Origin: Minisyncoccota bacterium
GTDB lineage: Bacteria; Patescibacteriota; Minisyncoccia; Phycocordibacterales; UBA9973
DNA: 34,826 nt
NCBI GenBank assembly: GCA_018061865.1
Contig: JAGOTH010000008.1
Span: 1-34,826, forward strand
Reading direction: 5' to 3'
The notes beneath the pieces were generated by a model. It worked only from the letters and a program-made list of their open reading frames with translations. It ran no database searches and had not been told where the DNA came from. Position 1 is the stretch's first letter. Each line of letters begins with the position of its first letter. Positions 7,212 to 14,339 of this stretch are shown here, one piece after another. The translations under genes and the position numbers were made by a program.

Positions 7212-8738
7212 ATGATTAAATATTTTATATATTGTAGAAAATCAAGTGAGGATGAAGAACGCCAAGTTTTGAGTATTGAGGCGCAACTTCATGAGCTTCG
7301 GGAATACGCCAAGCAAAATGGGTTATTTGTTGTTCGTGAGTATTATGAAAGTAAAACGGCGAAAGAGCCTGGTCGTGAAGTATTTAATGAAATGCTTGGC
7401 GAAATTGAAAAAGGTTTTGCATCGGGAATTTTAGCGTGGAATCCAGACCGTTTAGCGAGAAATAGTATTGATGGTGGCAAGGTCATATATTTTGTGGACA
7501 CATTAAAAATTGTTGCGCTAAAATTCCCGACATTTTGGTTCGAAGCGACACCCCAAGGAAAATTTATGTTGAGTGTCGCTTTCGGACAAGCAAAATATTA
7601 CACCGACAATTTAAGAGAAAACATTTTGCGTGGAATACGGCAAAAGATACGCCGTGGTGAATTATCGGCAAAAGCTCCAATCGGTTATTTTAACGAACCG
7701 AGACTTCGCACGATTGAACCTGACAAAAAGACATTTCGTAAAATAAAAGAAGTATTGGAGCTTTTTAGTACAGGCGAATATACACTCACGGCTATTCAAT
7801 GCAAAATGTTTTCTCTTGGCTTGGTTGGCGCACGATCTGGCAAACCTTTCGCACTCGCCTCGGTAGAACATATTTTGAAAAATCCTTTTTACTATGGATA
7901 TTTTTCTTACCGAGGCGAAGTGCATCAAGGTTCGCATAAGCCAATGATTTCAAAGAAAACTTTTGACAAGATACAGGAAGCACTTGTCGCAAATGGAAAA
8001 CCCCGCAAAAATCAAAAGAAAAAGAATTTTCAGTTTCTAAATTTTGCTACTTGTGGGGAATGTGGCTATGCGATAACTGCTGAACGACATATCAAGAAAA
8101 GCGGTCTGCAGTTTATTTATTATCGTTGCACCCACAAGAGCAAAATTACTAAATGTTCTGAAAATAAATTTTTGCGGGAAGAAGAATTTGAACGACAAGT
8201 GCAGGAACTTTGTCAAAAGGTTTCTTTACCCGATGAATGGCGGGATAAGTATCTCGGTAAGCTCGCCGAGTGGGAACAAGAGAACCGCCAATCATCGGGA
8301 GTTTTCGCTCAAAATCTGCGTGTTTCTATTTCTGACATCAAAGCAAAGATTGACCGCCTTATGGACGGCTATCTCGACGGAGGTTTTGAGTTGTCGGAAT
8401 TTCAACAGAAAAAGAATGTTTTGATGTCTGAAAAGAAAACGCTTGAGGAAAAATTATCTGATTTTGAGCGAAAAGGAAATCATTGGCTCGAACTCGTGCG
8501 AAACTGGATTTTACAAGCCAACCAAGCACAAAATCTCGCTTCTTCAAAAAAGTTTGAGGAAATGAAAACTTTTTTGAAAACCATCGGCTCGAACCGCCAT
8601 TTGCGCGCAAGCGCGCTCTCCGTGGATTTCAAAACGCCCTTTTCTTTTCTTGCCGAACTTCCCGTTACCGCGCGGAGCGCGGACGCATTTTCGCGGGGAA
8701 ATTCAATCGGGTGGACCCTAGGAGATTCGAACTCCTGA
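7212..8738 (+). CDS. Large serine recombinase (site-specific integrase)
   Basis: A 508-residue recombinase. The N-terminal resolvase domain (1-140) has YCRKS with the likely nucleophile S11, SIEAQ at 21-25, and WNPDRLARN with R80 and R83. A 'Recombinase' domain follows (150-260), then a zinc ribbon with C281, C284, C306 and C315, a coiled-coil region (365-425) and a C-terminal tail. It cuts and rejoins DNA at attachment sites to integrate, excise or invert a segment. Residues 461-501 are encoded in the right 124-bp inverted repeat, and residues 501-508 (WTLGDSNS) with the TGA stop are encoded by the opposite strand of tRNA-Ala. The protein end is therefore set by the integration target. The ATG at 7212 has no evident Shine-Dalgarno sequence. 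All catalytic residues are intact. Confidence 0.92.
   Translation: MIKYFIYCRKSSEDEERQVLSIEAQLHELREYAKQNGLFVVREYYESKTAKEPGREVFNEMLGEIEKGFASGILAWNPDRLARNSIDGGKVIYFVDTLKIVALKFPTFWFEATPQGKFMLSVAFGQAKYYTDNLRENILRGIRQKIRRGELSAKAPIGYFNEPRLRTIEPDKKTFRKIKEVLELFSTGEYTLTAIQCKMFSLGLVGARSGKPFALASVEHILKNPFYYGYFSYRGEVHQGSHKPMISKKTFDKIQEALVANGKPRKNQKKKNFQFLNFATCGECGYAITAERHIKKSGLQFIYYRCTHKSKITKCSENKFLREEEFERQVQELCQKVSLPDEWRDKYLGKLAEWEQENRQSSGVFAQNLRVSISDIKAKIDRLMDGYLDGGFELSEFQQKKNVLMSEKKTLEEKLSDFERKGNHWLELVRNWILQANQAQNLASSKKFEEMKTFLKTIGSNRHLRASALSVDFKTPFSFLAELPVTARSADAFSRGNSIGWTLGDSNS
8591..8714 (-). repeat. Right copy of 124-bp inverted repeat
   Basis: Inverted match to 6970-7093 (122/124). It covers recombinase codons 461-501 and stops at position 8714, three bases inside the tRNA-Ala 3' end. 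It contains smaller GC-rich palindromes such as CCGCGC-gga-GCGCGG. The 1.5 kb between the copies contains the rest of the recombinase gene and its upstream region. Confidence 0.92.
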
Positions 8739-8784
8739 CCTCCTCATTGCAAATGAGGCGCTCTACCAACTAAGCTAAGGGCCC
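8712..8784 (-). tRNA. tRNA-Ala (anticodon UGC)
   Basis: On the minus strand it folds as a full cloverleaf: acceptor GGGCCCT/AGGGTCC (with one G-U pair), D-arm GCTTAGTTGGTAGAGC, anticodon stem CCTCA/TGAGG with loop TTTGCAA (anticodon TGC) and T-arm with GTTCGAAT. The discriminator is A and CCA is not encoded. The 3' half overlaps the last 27 bases of the recombinase gene on the other strand, as expected when an integrating element uses this tRNA as its attachment site. Confidence 0.95.
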
Positions 8785-8827
8785 AATATTTAAACTTTAA
8801 AACAAGGGCAAAAGCCCAAGTTCCTCT

Positions 8828-8855
8828 ATATTAGCAAAGTATAAGAAAAACTCAA
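8828..8855 (-). promoter_or_regulatory. Probable promoter of tRNA-Ala
   Basis: On the minus strand, TTGAGT (8850-8855), a 16-base spacer and TAATAT (8828-8833), about 44 bases before the tRNA. A small GGGC-tttt-GCCC hairpin (8806-8817) lies in the precursor leader. Confidence 0.45.
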
Positions 8856-8872
8856 TAGCTGAAAAGCCCAAA

Positions 8873-8896
8873 TAAAAAACCCGACTTTAGGCCGGG
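8873..8896 (-). terminator. Intrinsic terminator of the 267-aa gene
   Basis: On the minus strand, CCCGGC-ctaaa-GTCGGG with one G-U pair, followed by a run of T. It overlaps the last codons and the TAA stop of the gene at 8887-9690. Confidence 0.75.
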
Positions 8897-9690
8897 GTAT
8901 GTTCTGCAATCCAAGTATTCATGGCTACTATGGCGCAGAACAATTTTAATTGATCAATTCTGTGGTCAATATTGTGAGAAGAAAATTCTCCTATTTTTTC
9001 AGGGTTGATTCCCTTATCTGAATTGGCCCATTTTCCTCCACTGTCGCACTGAATATACCAAGAGTTGTCTTGAATGTGAATCTGTTCGTATGTTAGCTCT
9101 TGTCCTGAAAAATAAAAACAGCATCTTTTCATTTCTTCATGAACATAGGTTTCTAACATTTTTCTTCTTTCCTCATCCAGAGATTTATATTTTCTATTGA
9201 AATTTTGATAAAGCTTGCCGGCAATGGAATAACCTGCACCACTATGGTTATCATGAAGATTAAAAGTGATCTTTTGATCTTCCCACATCATTTTTGTTTG
9301 AAGGACATTCTTTTCCTCAAAATACATACTTTCTGCCACATAGTATCCACAAACATGCACGGTCAACATAAACCGTCGCATTTCCAAACGTTCATCTCCA
9401 TTAACAGACATAACTTCTATTTTTTGGAAATCTAAAAAGTTAACAGACTGTTTTGGAAAAGGAAATTCATAATAAAAATATCCATCTTCTTGTTCGTCTG
9501 TATGGAACTTTTTTAAACACCCACCGAAACCAAATTCTTTCTCAGAATTTACAAATACTCCAAGATAAGAAAGAAGACCCTCAGTAAGCTTATTTCCTTT
9601 TTCGAAAGATTTAAGAATTTCGTTTTCGAAAAATTTCTTATGAATTGTGACGATAAAAGTGTTACTTTTTAATTTAATATCAAGGATCAT
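8887..9690 (-). CDS. Hypothetical protein, 267 aa
   Basis: I do not recognise this protein. It has no signal peptide or transmembrane segment. The first 60 residues look like an alpha/beta start (ILDIKLKSNTFIVTIHKKFF). The middle is rich in Tyr, Phe and Glu (EDGYFYYEFPFP), and the end has a Cys/His/Trp-rich stretch (RCCFYF, WYIQCDSGGKW, HNIDHRIDQ). It is probably a soluble cytoplasmic protein of a lineage-specific family. It has its own terminator and stands alone, upstream of tRNA-Ala and next to the island boundary. A stable frame of this length, a clear ATG and a terminator at the stop argue that it is real. Confidence 0.75.
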   Translation of the reverse strand: MILDIKLKSNTFIVTIHKKFFENEILKSFEKGNKLTEGLLSYLGVFVNSEKEFGFGGCLKKFHTDEQEDGYFYYEFPFPKQSVNFLDFQKIEVMSVNGDERLEMRRFMLTVHVCGYYVAESMYFEEKNVLQTKMMWEDQKITFNLHDNHSGAGYSIAGKLYQNFNRKYKSLDEERRKMLETYVHEEMKRCCFYFSGQELTYEQIHIQDNSWYIQCDSGGKWANSDKGINPEKIGEFSSHNIDHRIDQLKLFCAIVAMNTWIAEHTPA

Positions 9691-9730
9691 AACTAAAGAT
9701 TTTCCTCACTCTAGCACAAACTAAGAAAAT

Positions 9731-9753
9731 AAAAAGCCCTCAATATATGAGGG
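9731..9753 (-). terminator. Intrinsic terminator of the GHKL ATPase gene
   Basis: CCCTCA-atata-TGAGGG hairpin followed on the minus strand by CTTTTTATTTT. The hairpin includes the last codons and the TGA stop. Confidence 0.8.
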
Positions 9754-10153
9754 GGAATTTACCGCTATAAGAGAAGCCTTTTTCTGTATTTATTTTTATC
9801 TCAACACCCGACATCTCATTCATTGACTCAACGCTCGTGAGGCCGACCCCAAAATTATTGCCACTTTCTGGCTTGCTTGTGCCTCTGCTTTTCAGCTCCT
9901 GAAAATCATATTTACCTTCCCCATAATCTTTTACTTCAAACAAAACAAAGTTTTCTGATTTTTCAAAAGTGCACTCACCTCTACCGCCTGCATGGTCAAA
10001 AATGTTTTTTATCATCTCTTTTGAAAACATATAAACCCGCACTCCATCTTCCATTCCAAAAAATCTCAGAACTTTGTCCCTAAAATGTTCTAGAAACAAA
10101 ACTCTATCTATATTATTTCCCTCGAAAATAATATTTATTTTTTTAGATTCCAC
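9740..10153 (-). CDS. Orphan GHKL (HATPase_c) ATP-binding protein
   Basis: A protein of about 137 residues made of a single histidine-kinase-type ATPase fold. It has the N-box EMIKNIFDHA, G1-like DYGEG and G2-like NNFGVGLTSVESMNEMSG. It lacks a dimerisation and phosphoacceptor domain and any sensor, so it is not a complete histidine kinase; it resembles stand-alone HATPase/anti-sigma-like proteins. I place the start at the GTG at 10153. The longer frame starts at a TTG at 10198 that is the first triplet of a consensus -35 box, so those 15 residues are unlikely to be translated. Partner and signal are unknown, and no sigma factor or response regulator is nearby. Confidence 0.8.
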   Translation of the reverse strand: MESKKINIIFEGNNIDRVLFLEHFRDKVLRFFGMEDGVRVYMFSKEMIKNIFDHAGGRGECTFEKSENFVLFEVKDYGEGKYDFQELKSRGTSKPESGNNFGVGLTSVESMNEMSGVEIKINTEKGFSYSGKFPLIY

Positions 10154-10169
10154 TATAAAATTTTTCTTA

Positions 10170-10198
10170 ATCCTACGCCAAAAGAGTAAAGGTGTCAA
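10170..10198 (-). promoter_or_regulatory. Promoter of the GHKL ATPase gene
   Basis: Minus strand TTGACA (10193-10198), 17-base spacer ending in GGCG, then TAGGAT (10170-10175). Start of transcription near 10163 would leave about 10 bases before the GTG at 10153. The same GGCG-TAGGAT with TTGACA at 17 bases is found before the gene at 13676. Confidence 0.65.
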
Positions 10199-10219
10199 AA
10201 AAACCCCCGAGGATACGGG
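10196..10219 (-). terminator. Intrinsic terminator of the ATP-grasp/PH operon
   Basis: CCCCG-tatcct-CGGGG on the minus strand followed by GTTTTTTT. It overlaps the -35 box of the next gene's promoter, so the two transcription units are packed without spare DNA. Confidence 0.8.
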
Positions 10220-10228
10220 GCTTTTGTG

Positions 10229-10735
10229 CTAGTTCAAACTCTCTTTATCTTTCAGATATGCTCCGCTTATTAACTCCTTTATCCTATTTGGGCTTTGGAC
10301 ATCTGGGATAATGAAGACATCATCGCTTCCAGCTGTTTGGACTTTCACATCTCCAATTCCAAGAAGTGTCCAAAGAACTCCCTTAATCTCCACAGAAACA
10401 TCTTGAACTTTATCAATATGCAAAGCTGAGACCTGTCGAGAAAAAAGTCCGTTTTGATTTATGTCTATTATTCTCTTGTCTGTGATTGTCCAAGTATCGA
10501 GATAATAGTCAGTCCAAGAAACATACATAACAGTCCAGATTACTAGAACCCAAAGGTAGTAAAGAATTTTCAAAAAATAAATAAACTGCTGTCCTTCAAT
10601 GTTTACAATTCCCGAAAAGAAGTAGTAGAAAATGATTGGAAAAACAATCGCTCCGACAAATCCCAAGATACTAAAAACGAAAACAATCGGATGACGATGG
10701 ATTACTTTTATTATTTTTTCATCTGTATCTAACAT
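10229..10735 (-). CDS. Membrane protein with bacterial PH domain (bPH2/YdbS-like)
   Basis: A 168-residue protein with two transmembrane helices (about residues 17-40 and 56-78) followed by a bacterial PH-like domain (about 85-160: ITDKRIIDINQNGLFSR, VSALHIDKVQDVSVE, LLGIGDVKVQTAG, IPDVQSPNRIKELI). The family is common in bacterial membranes and of unclear function. The start is the ATG at 10735; an upstream in-frame TTG would overlap the previous gene. It is the last of three closely spaced genes (ATP-grasp, two-helix membrane protein, this one), 8 bases after the previous stop, and ends in a terminator. Confidence 0.85.
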   Translation of the reverse strand: MLDTDEKIIKVIHRHPIVFVFSILGFVGAIVFPIIFYYFFSGIVNIEGQQFIYFLKILYYLWVLVIWTVMYVSWTDYYLDTWTITDKRIIDINQNGLFSRQVSALHIDKVQDVSVEIKGVLWTLLGIGDVKVQTAGSDDVFIIPDVQSPNRIKELISGAYLKDKESLN

Positions 10736-10743
10736 ATTTTTAT

Positions 10744-11052
10744 TTACCAATTTCTAATTTGCAAAAATATCATTGCAAGCACCTGAACAAAAATAAGAGC
10801 AAACACAATAGCAGAAGCAATTCCCACTACTCTCGCCTTCCCGTACCACATCCAATGCAAGAATGCGACAATCGAAACAATCAGACACAGCGCAACAATC
10901 AACAAAACTCCAATTGTTAAATGATTCTTCGAAATAAGGCCCAAAAAACCAGAAACAGGTCCTGATAGATTGAGCGCAGAAGAAGAAACGAAGCCGAAAG
11001 AGCTAGTAGAGATATCTTGAATTCCAGAACTAAAATCTAGGTAGTCTCCCAT
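10744..11052 (-). CDS. Small membrane protein, 102 aa
   Basis: A Ser-rich N-terminus (MGDYLDFSSGIQDISTSSFG) is followed by a weakly hydrophobic stretch and two clear transmembrane helices (about residues 45-67 and 75-98), with a short charged turn (WYGKARVVG) between. It is not recognised. The ATG at 11052 is 2 bases after the stop of the ATP-grasp gene, so the two are translationally coupled. The longer TTG start would overlap that stop. Confidence 0.7.
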   Translation of the reverse strand: MGDYLDFSSGIQDISTSSFGFVSSSALNLSGPVSGFLGLISKNHLTIGVLLIVALCLIVSIVAFLHWMWYGKARVVGIASAIVFALIFVQVLAMIFLQIRNW

Positions 11053-11054
11053 AA

Positions 11055-11999
11055 TTATCTTCGGCAAATATTATTAATAATATGACTAACTAGCTCCTTT
11101 TCACCAACCCCAACAGAAGACATCGCTTGAACCAAGTGACTCTCCTCATCAAGGGACAAACCAGTATCAACTCTATCAAAAAATACTCCTCTTTTTGGGT
11201 GAAGCTTCAGATCAAAGAATGCATGACCTTTGATTCCCAAAGACTTAAAAATATTTTTAACTTTCTCCTTTATCTCTTCTGAAGTTTCTCTGTCTAGAAC
11301 ATGTGGACATCTTTTAAGATTTCCAGATTCATCTTCACAAAGCATGATAGGCAGAGTATAGAGATTTTCACCTCTGAAATTCTCGAAAACACCCACCCTG
11401 ATTCTGTCTCCACTTTGCCACTCTTCAATAATCCCTTCATTATAAATATTAAAGAATTCTTCCAAAACTTCGATTAACTGAGGAAAGCTCTTCGCCCTCC
11501 ACTCTTCTCTATCAAAAGAATTAACTGGCTTAATTATCCAAGGTGGTGAATATTTGAGAGATATGAATCTTGCCATTTCCAAAAATTTATTTTCAGAATC
11601 ATAATCAGCGAGAGATATCTTTTCGCGATTTACAGATTTTTTACCCATTGATTTTATATAATCATCAAAAATAGTAACGTTATTTGCAATTGCACTTGAA
11701 ACCTTATCAGAACCATTTATTTTTATACCAAATTCTCTTAGTGTGTCTGTCAGGTGTCCAGAATGTGCCAATTCCCCTTTCAGAGAATTAAAGACAACAT
11801 CTACTTCATGAGATAGATTTCTCGGATCAATAGCAAAACCTTTACGAAGCCATTCACCTTCTTTGGTTAAAAGGATATCAACCACTTCCACTTCTTCTCC
11901 GAGACTCCTTTTCAGTGCATCAATAAAAAAAGCTCCATCCTTCATAGATTTTTCAAAACCTTTTTCTATTCCACCACGAAGTACGCCAACTTTTAACAT
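11055..11999 (-). CDS. Divergent D-alanine-D-alanine ligase-like ATP-grasp protein
   Basis: A 314-residue protein with the three-part Ddl layout: KVGVLRGGIEKGFEKSMKDG at the N-terminus, the FNSLKGELAHSGHLTDTLREFGIKINGSDK stretch (family GEDG...LE..GIPYTGS, visible as two shorter blocks), and an ATP-grasp core with WIIKPVN at 154-160, EEWQSGDRIRVGVF at 192-205 and FFDLKLHPKRGVFF at 261-274. It departs from Ddl at key points. The glycine-rich GSS-G loop after VKP is replaced by SFDREEW, and the metal-binding E-x-N near the end is RVDT (R276, D278). It may therefore have lost or changed its ligase activity. It heads a three-gene membrane operon, not a murein cluster. Confidence 0.75.
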   Translation of the reverse strand: MLKVGVLRGGIEKGFEKSMKDGAFFIDALKRSLGEEVEVVDILLTKEGEWLRKGFAIDPRNLSHEVDVVFNSLKGELAHSGHLTDTLREFGIKINGSDKVSSAIANNVTIFDDYIKSMGKKSVNREKISLADYDSENKFLEMARFISLKYSPPWIIKPVNSFDREEWRAKSFPQLIEVLEEFFNIYNEGIIEEWQSGDRIRVGVFENFRGENLYTLPIMLCEDESGNLKRCPHVLDRETSEEIKEKVKNIFKSLGIKGHAFFDLKLHPKRGVFFDRVDTGLSLDEESHLVQAMSSVGVGEKELVSHIINNICRR

Positions 12000-12031
12000 A
12001 CTTGTATTTTACAATCTTTAGAGTCTGTTTG

Positions 12032-13285
12032 CTAGCCAAGAAATGCGCGACTTCTCTTTTCTCGATGATAACGAACAGCGAAACGATGCGCTTCAGCGTT
12101 TATATTTATAATTTCCAGAGAATATTTATCTATAATATTTTTGTTTCCAATTATAGCCTTAGCTTTGTGACGATCGTCTTTTACAACACTGACAACATCA
12201 ATCTTGAGATCTTTTTCTTTCAAAACACTTAAAGCAACTTTTCTATTTGTTTCGTTTCCATCAACCACAATCAAATTCGGCAGTGGCCATTCTGGGTGAT
12301 TTAATCTTCTAGATAAAACTTCAGACAAACTGGCCTGATCGTTTGAACTTGAAACACTTTTTATAATAAATTTCCTATGTTCACTATTTTGTATCTTGCC
12401 CCCGAGCGAAGCGACCATAACTCCCACCATATTCTTTCCTGACATATGTGCGATATCATAAGCCTCAATTCGGAACATATTGGAGACGGTGTTTTCATTC
12501 CAATCATCTCGACGTAAAAGAGAAACATCGCGGATGTGTTCTAGGGCAAAAATTTTGTCCCGCAAAATTTTTGCCTCCTCAAACTTCTCCCGCTTGGCCA
12601 AAGTGTCCATTTCCTTTTTCAAAGAGGAAATAAGACTTCGCATCTTCCCGCCCAAAATCATTTCTATATTTTTTATATTCTTAGAATATATTTTCACCGC
12701 ATTTTCTGAAGTTGTGTCTGGTGCAAGCCCAATCTGTCGCCAAAAAACTGCTTGAGAAGAAATCCTAGAGGACCTATCATCAAATGGAAAGATTCTTCTT
12801 ATTATTTTCAGAACCTCTCGCAGAGATCCACTGCTTGGATATGGACCATAAACCGCACTGAACTCCTGATCTTTTATTTTGTATTTTGAAAAGCTAAAAG
12901 TTTTGTTCTTTATATCCAAGTCTTTTTGACGAATAGTCAGAACCCGTGGAAACTTTTCTTTGGTTATGACAATTGTATTGAAACTCTTATCGTCTTTTTC
13001 TTTGGTGTTGTAATAAGGTTTCCATTTCTTGATTGCATTAACTTCTAGAATTATTGCCTCCAGAACACCACCAGTTTCTTCCCACGCAATCTTCTCAGAC
13101 CTGGTTACCATATCTAGAATGTGAACTCCACGAGTATTTATTATATCTTTACCAAAATATGAAGTAACCCGATCTTTCAGATTGGTTGCTTTCCCTATAT
13201 AAAGGATTTTTCCTTTACCATCTTTGAAAAAATAAACCCCCGGCGCCTCTGGGAGCTTGAAGTTTTTTAGATCAGTCTTTTTCAC
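12032..13285 (-). CDS. uvrC: UvrABC endonuclease subunit C, short form
   Basis: The 417-residue nuclease subunit of nucleotide excision repair makes the two cuts around a lesion held by UvrB. It shows the GIY-YIG domain (GVYFF at 16-20, ILYIGKA at 27-33), a UVR motif that binds UvrB (SLKKEMDTLAKREKFEEAK, about 221-240) and the RNase H-like domain with the D-D-H triad: D277 (EAYDIAH), D342 (VVDGN) and H400 (EAHRF). It ends right after this domain, so the C-terminal helix-hairpin-helix part of about 600-residue UvrC is absent. The four Cys that bind an iron-sulfur cluster in E. coli UvrC are also absent; I see no Cys at all. The start is the GTG at 13285; the longer frame overlaps the divergent gene and is not UvrC-like. 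A TATATT box ends 6 bases before the GTG. Confidence 0.93.
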   Translation of the reverse strand: MKKTDLKNFKLPEAPGVYFFKDGKGKILYIGKATNLKDRVTSYFGKDIINTRGVHILDMVTRSEKIAWEETGGVLEAIILEVNAIKKWKPYYNTKEKDDKSFNTIVITKEKFPRVLTIRQKDLDIKNKTFSFSKYKIKDQEFSAVYGPYPSSGSLREVLKIIRRIFPFDDRSSRISSQAVFWRQIGLAPDTTSENAVKIYSKNIKNIEMILGGKMRSLISSLKKEMDTLAKREKFEEAKILRDKIFALEHIRDVSLLRRDDWNENTVSNMFRIEAYDIAHMSGKNMVGVMVASLGGKIQNSEHRKFIIKSVSSSNDQASLSEVLSRRLNHPEWPLPNLIVVDGNETNRKVALSVLKEKDLKIDVVSVVKDDRHKAKAIIGNKNIIDKYSLEIININAEAHRFAVRYHREKRSRAFLG

Positions 13286-13303
13286 ATCATCAATATAACA
13301 TAA

Positions 13304-13331
13304 TTGACTAAAAATATAAAAGTGGTATAGT
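13304..13331 (+). promoter_or_regulatory. Promoter of the 83-aa gene
   Basis: TTGACT (13304-13309), 16-base spacer, TATAGT (13326-13331). Transcription would start about 11 bases before the ATG at 13349. It is divergent from uvrC. Confidence 0.6.
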
Positions 13332-13348
13332 GACAAAAAACAGCAACG

Positions 13349-13600
13349 ATGCATCAAATAAAAAATACGTCCGAGAACGCAAAAATTCTTGTTGAATATG
13401 CCGGAAAAAGATTTCAAATCGGAGACGGGGAAATGCCCTACCAATATAAGGTAGGACTCCAAAATGCACTAAGTGCATTGGAAGAAATTGAAAGAAAATA
13501 TCCAGCAGACCAACGCTACAAATTACGGTGTACCTGCACTGACACCAAAGAATGCTTTATGGTGACAAGTGCCGGAGAAATTGAAAAACACGAATGCTAA
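13349..13600 (+). CDS. Hypothetical protein, 83 aa
   Basis: A small soluble protein with an alpha/beta look: AKILVEYAGKRFQIGDGEMPYQ, an amphipathic helix VGLQNALSALEEIERKYPAD, and a Cys-containing end (LRCTCTDTKECF...KHEC) with four Cys that could bind a metal. It is not recognised. A good promoter upstream and a strong terminator directly after the TAA support it as a real single-gene unit. It is divergent from uvrC. Confidence 0.7.
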   Translation: MHQIKNTSENAKILVEYAGKRFQIGDGEMPYQYKVGLQNALSALEEIERKYPADQRYKLRCTCTDTKECFMVTSAGEIEKHEC

Positions 13601-13603
13601 CCC

Positions 13604-13625
13604 CCGCCCAAAAGGCGGTTTTTGT
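13604..13625 (+). terminator. Intrinsic terminator of the 83-aa gene
   Basis: CCGCC-caaaa-GGCGG followed by TTTTTGTTTT, starting 4 bases after the stop. Confidence 0.85.
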
Positions 13626-13630
13626 TTTGT

Positions 13631-13659
13631 TTGACAAAACTAATAAATAGGCGTAGGAT
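13631..13659 (+). promoter_or_regulatory. Promoter of the 216-aa secreted protein gene
   Basis: TTGACA (13631-13636), 17-base spacer ending in GGCG, TAGGAT (13654-13659). The expected start near 13666 leaves about 10 bases to the ATG. It shares the GGCGTAGGAT decamer with the promoter at 10170-10198. Confidence 0.65.
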
Positions 13660-13675
13660 GAAAAAAAATTGATCT

Positions 13676-14326
13676 ATGAAAAATTTAATTTTTCTTTTTA
13701 TCCTGTTCTTTTGTTTAAAAACAAAGGCTCAAAACTATACATCCTTCCAATTAAAAGGAGACACTCTTTACCTTGAATACCACGACGCCTATGGTTTCAT
13801 TAAAGACACCAGTGATCAAAAATCTTTTTCAAGATACAAAGACTCTATCTGGCGTCTTTATAATGAAATTGAATTAGAAAAAGACGCTATTATAGAACAA
13901 TATAGAGAACTGCGAATGACACTTCCGACATATGAAGAACTTTATGAAATTTTAGATAAAAGTTGGAATAAAAACAAGAAAGCAGAAGAGATTTCAAGAT
14001 TACAGGAATACACTCAATATTTATTAAATGAAAAAGAAAAGAGGTTTGATTATCTGATACAAGAACAAAGAACATGTGCTGAAAAGGTAAACAGAGAACT
14101 GAATAGATTAGCAAAAAAAGCAATAAAGCCAAATACTATCAACGGTGTAGATATTTCTGTTTTAATCGCTAAAGTATTTGTAGACGAAGAAATTTGGGAA
14201 TTTAAATTTGAAGGAATTGTAAAAAGAGAATATTATAATATTGTTCTTATAAAAAAACCCTATCTTTTTATTAAAGAAATATTAAAATTTAAAAATGGAG
14301 TTGAAATATACTTAAGATACCACTAA
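13676..14326 (+). CDS. Secreted hypothetical protein, 216 aa
   Basis: A typical signal peptide (MKNLIFLFILFFCLKTKAQ, cleavage expected after KAQ) is followed by an 'NYTSFQLKGDTLYLEYHD' beta-rich start. A long charged helical stretch (about 45-155, rich in Glu/Lys/Arg, coiled-coil-like) and a beta-rich end (VFVDEEIWEFKFEGIV, IEIYLRYH-like) complete it. It is not recognised. The signal peptide ending in KAQ and the very AT-rich codons resemble Bacteroidota secreted proteins, so acquisition by transfer is possible; this is a weak inference. It has its own promoter and terminator. Confidence 0.7.
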   Translation: MKNLIFLFILFFCLKTKAQNYTSFQLKGDTLYLEYHDAYGFIKDTSDQKSFSRYKDSIWRLYNEIELEKDAIIEQYRELRMTLPTYEELYEILDKSWNKNKKAEEISRLQEYTQYLLNEKEKRFDYLIQEQRTCAEKVNRELNRLAKKAIKPNTINGVDISVLIAKVFVDEEIWEFKFEGIVKREYYNIVLIKKPYLFIKEILKFKNGVEIYLRYH

Positions 14327-14339
14327 ATACCCCCCCCCG

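Noticed and set aside
10154-10198. TTG start giving a 152-residue GHKL protein
   Set aside because: The TTG is the first triplet of a consensus TTGACA with a -10 at 17 bases, so it lies upstream of the mRNA start.
13286-13462. 59-codon N-terminal extension of uvrC
   Set aside because: It lacks UvrC similarity, overlaps the divergent 83-aa gene and its promoter; the GTG at 13285 fits the family start.
14330-14338. Run of nine C as a phase-variable tract
   Set aside because: It lies after the stop of the 216-aa gene and before its terminator, so length changes would not alter a protein.
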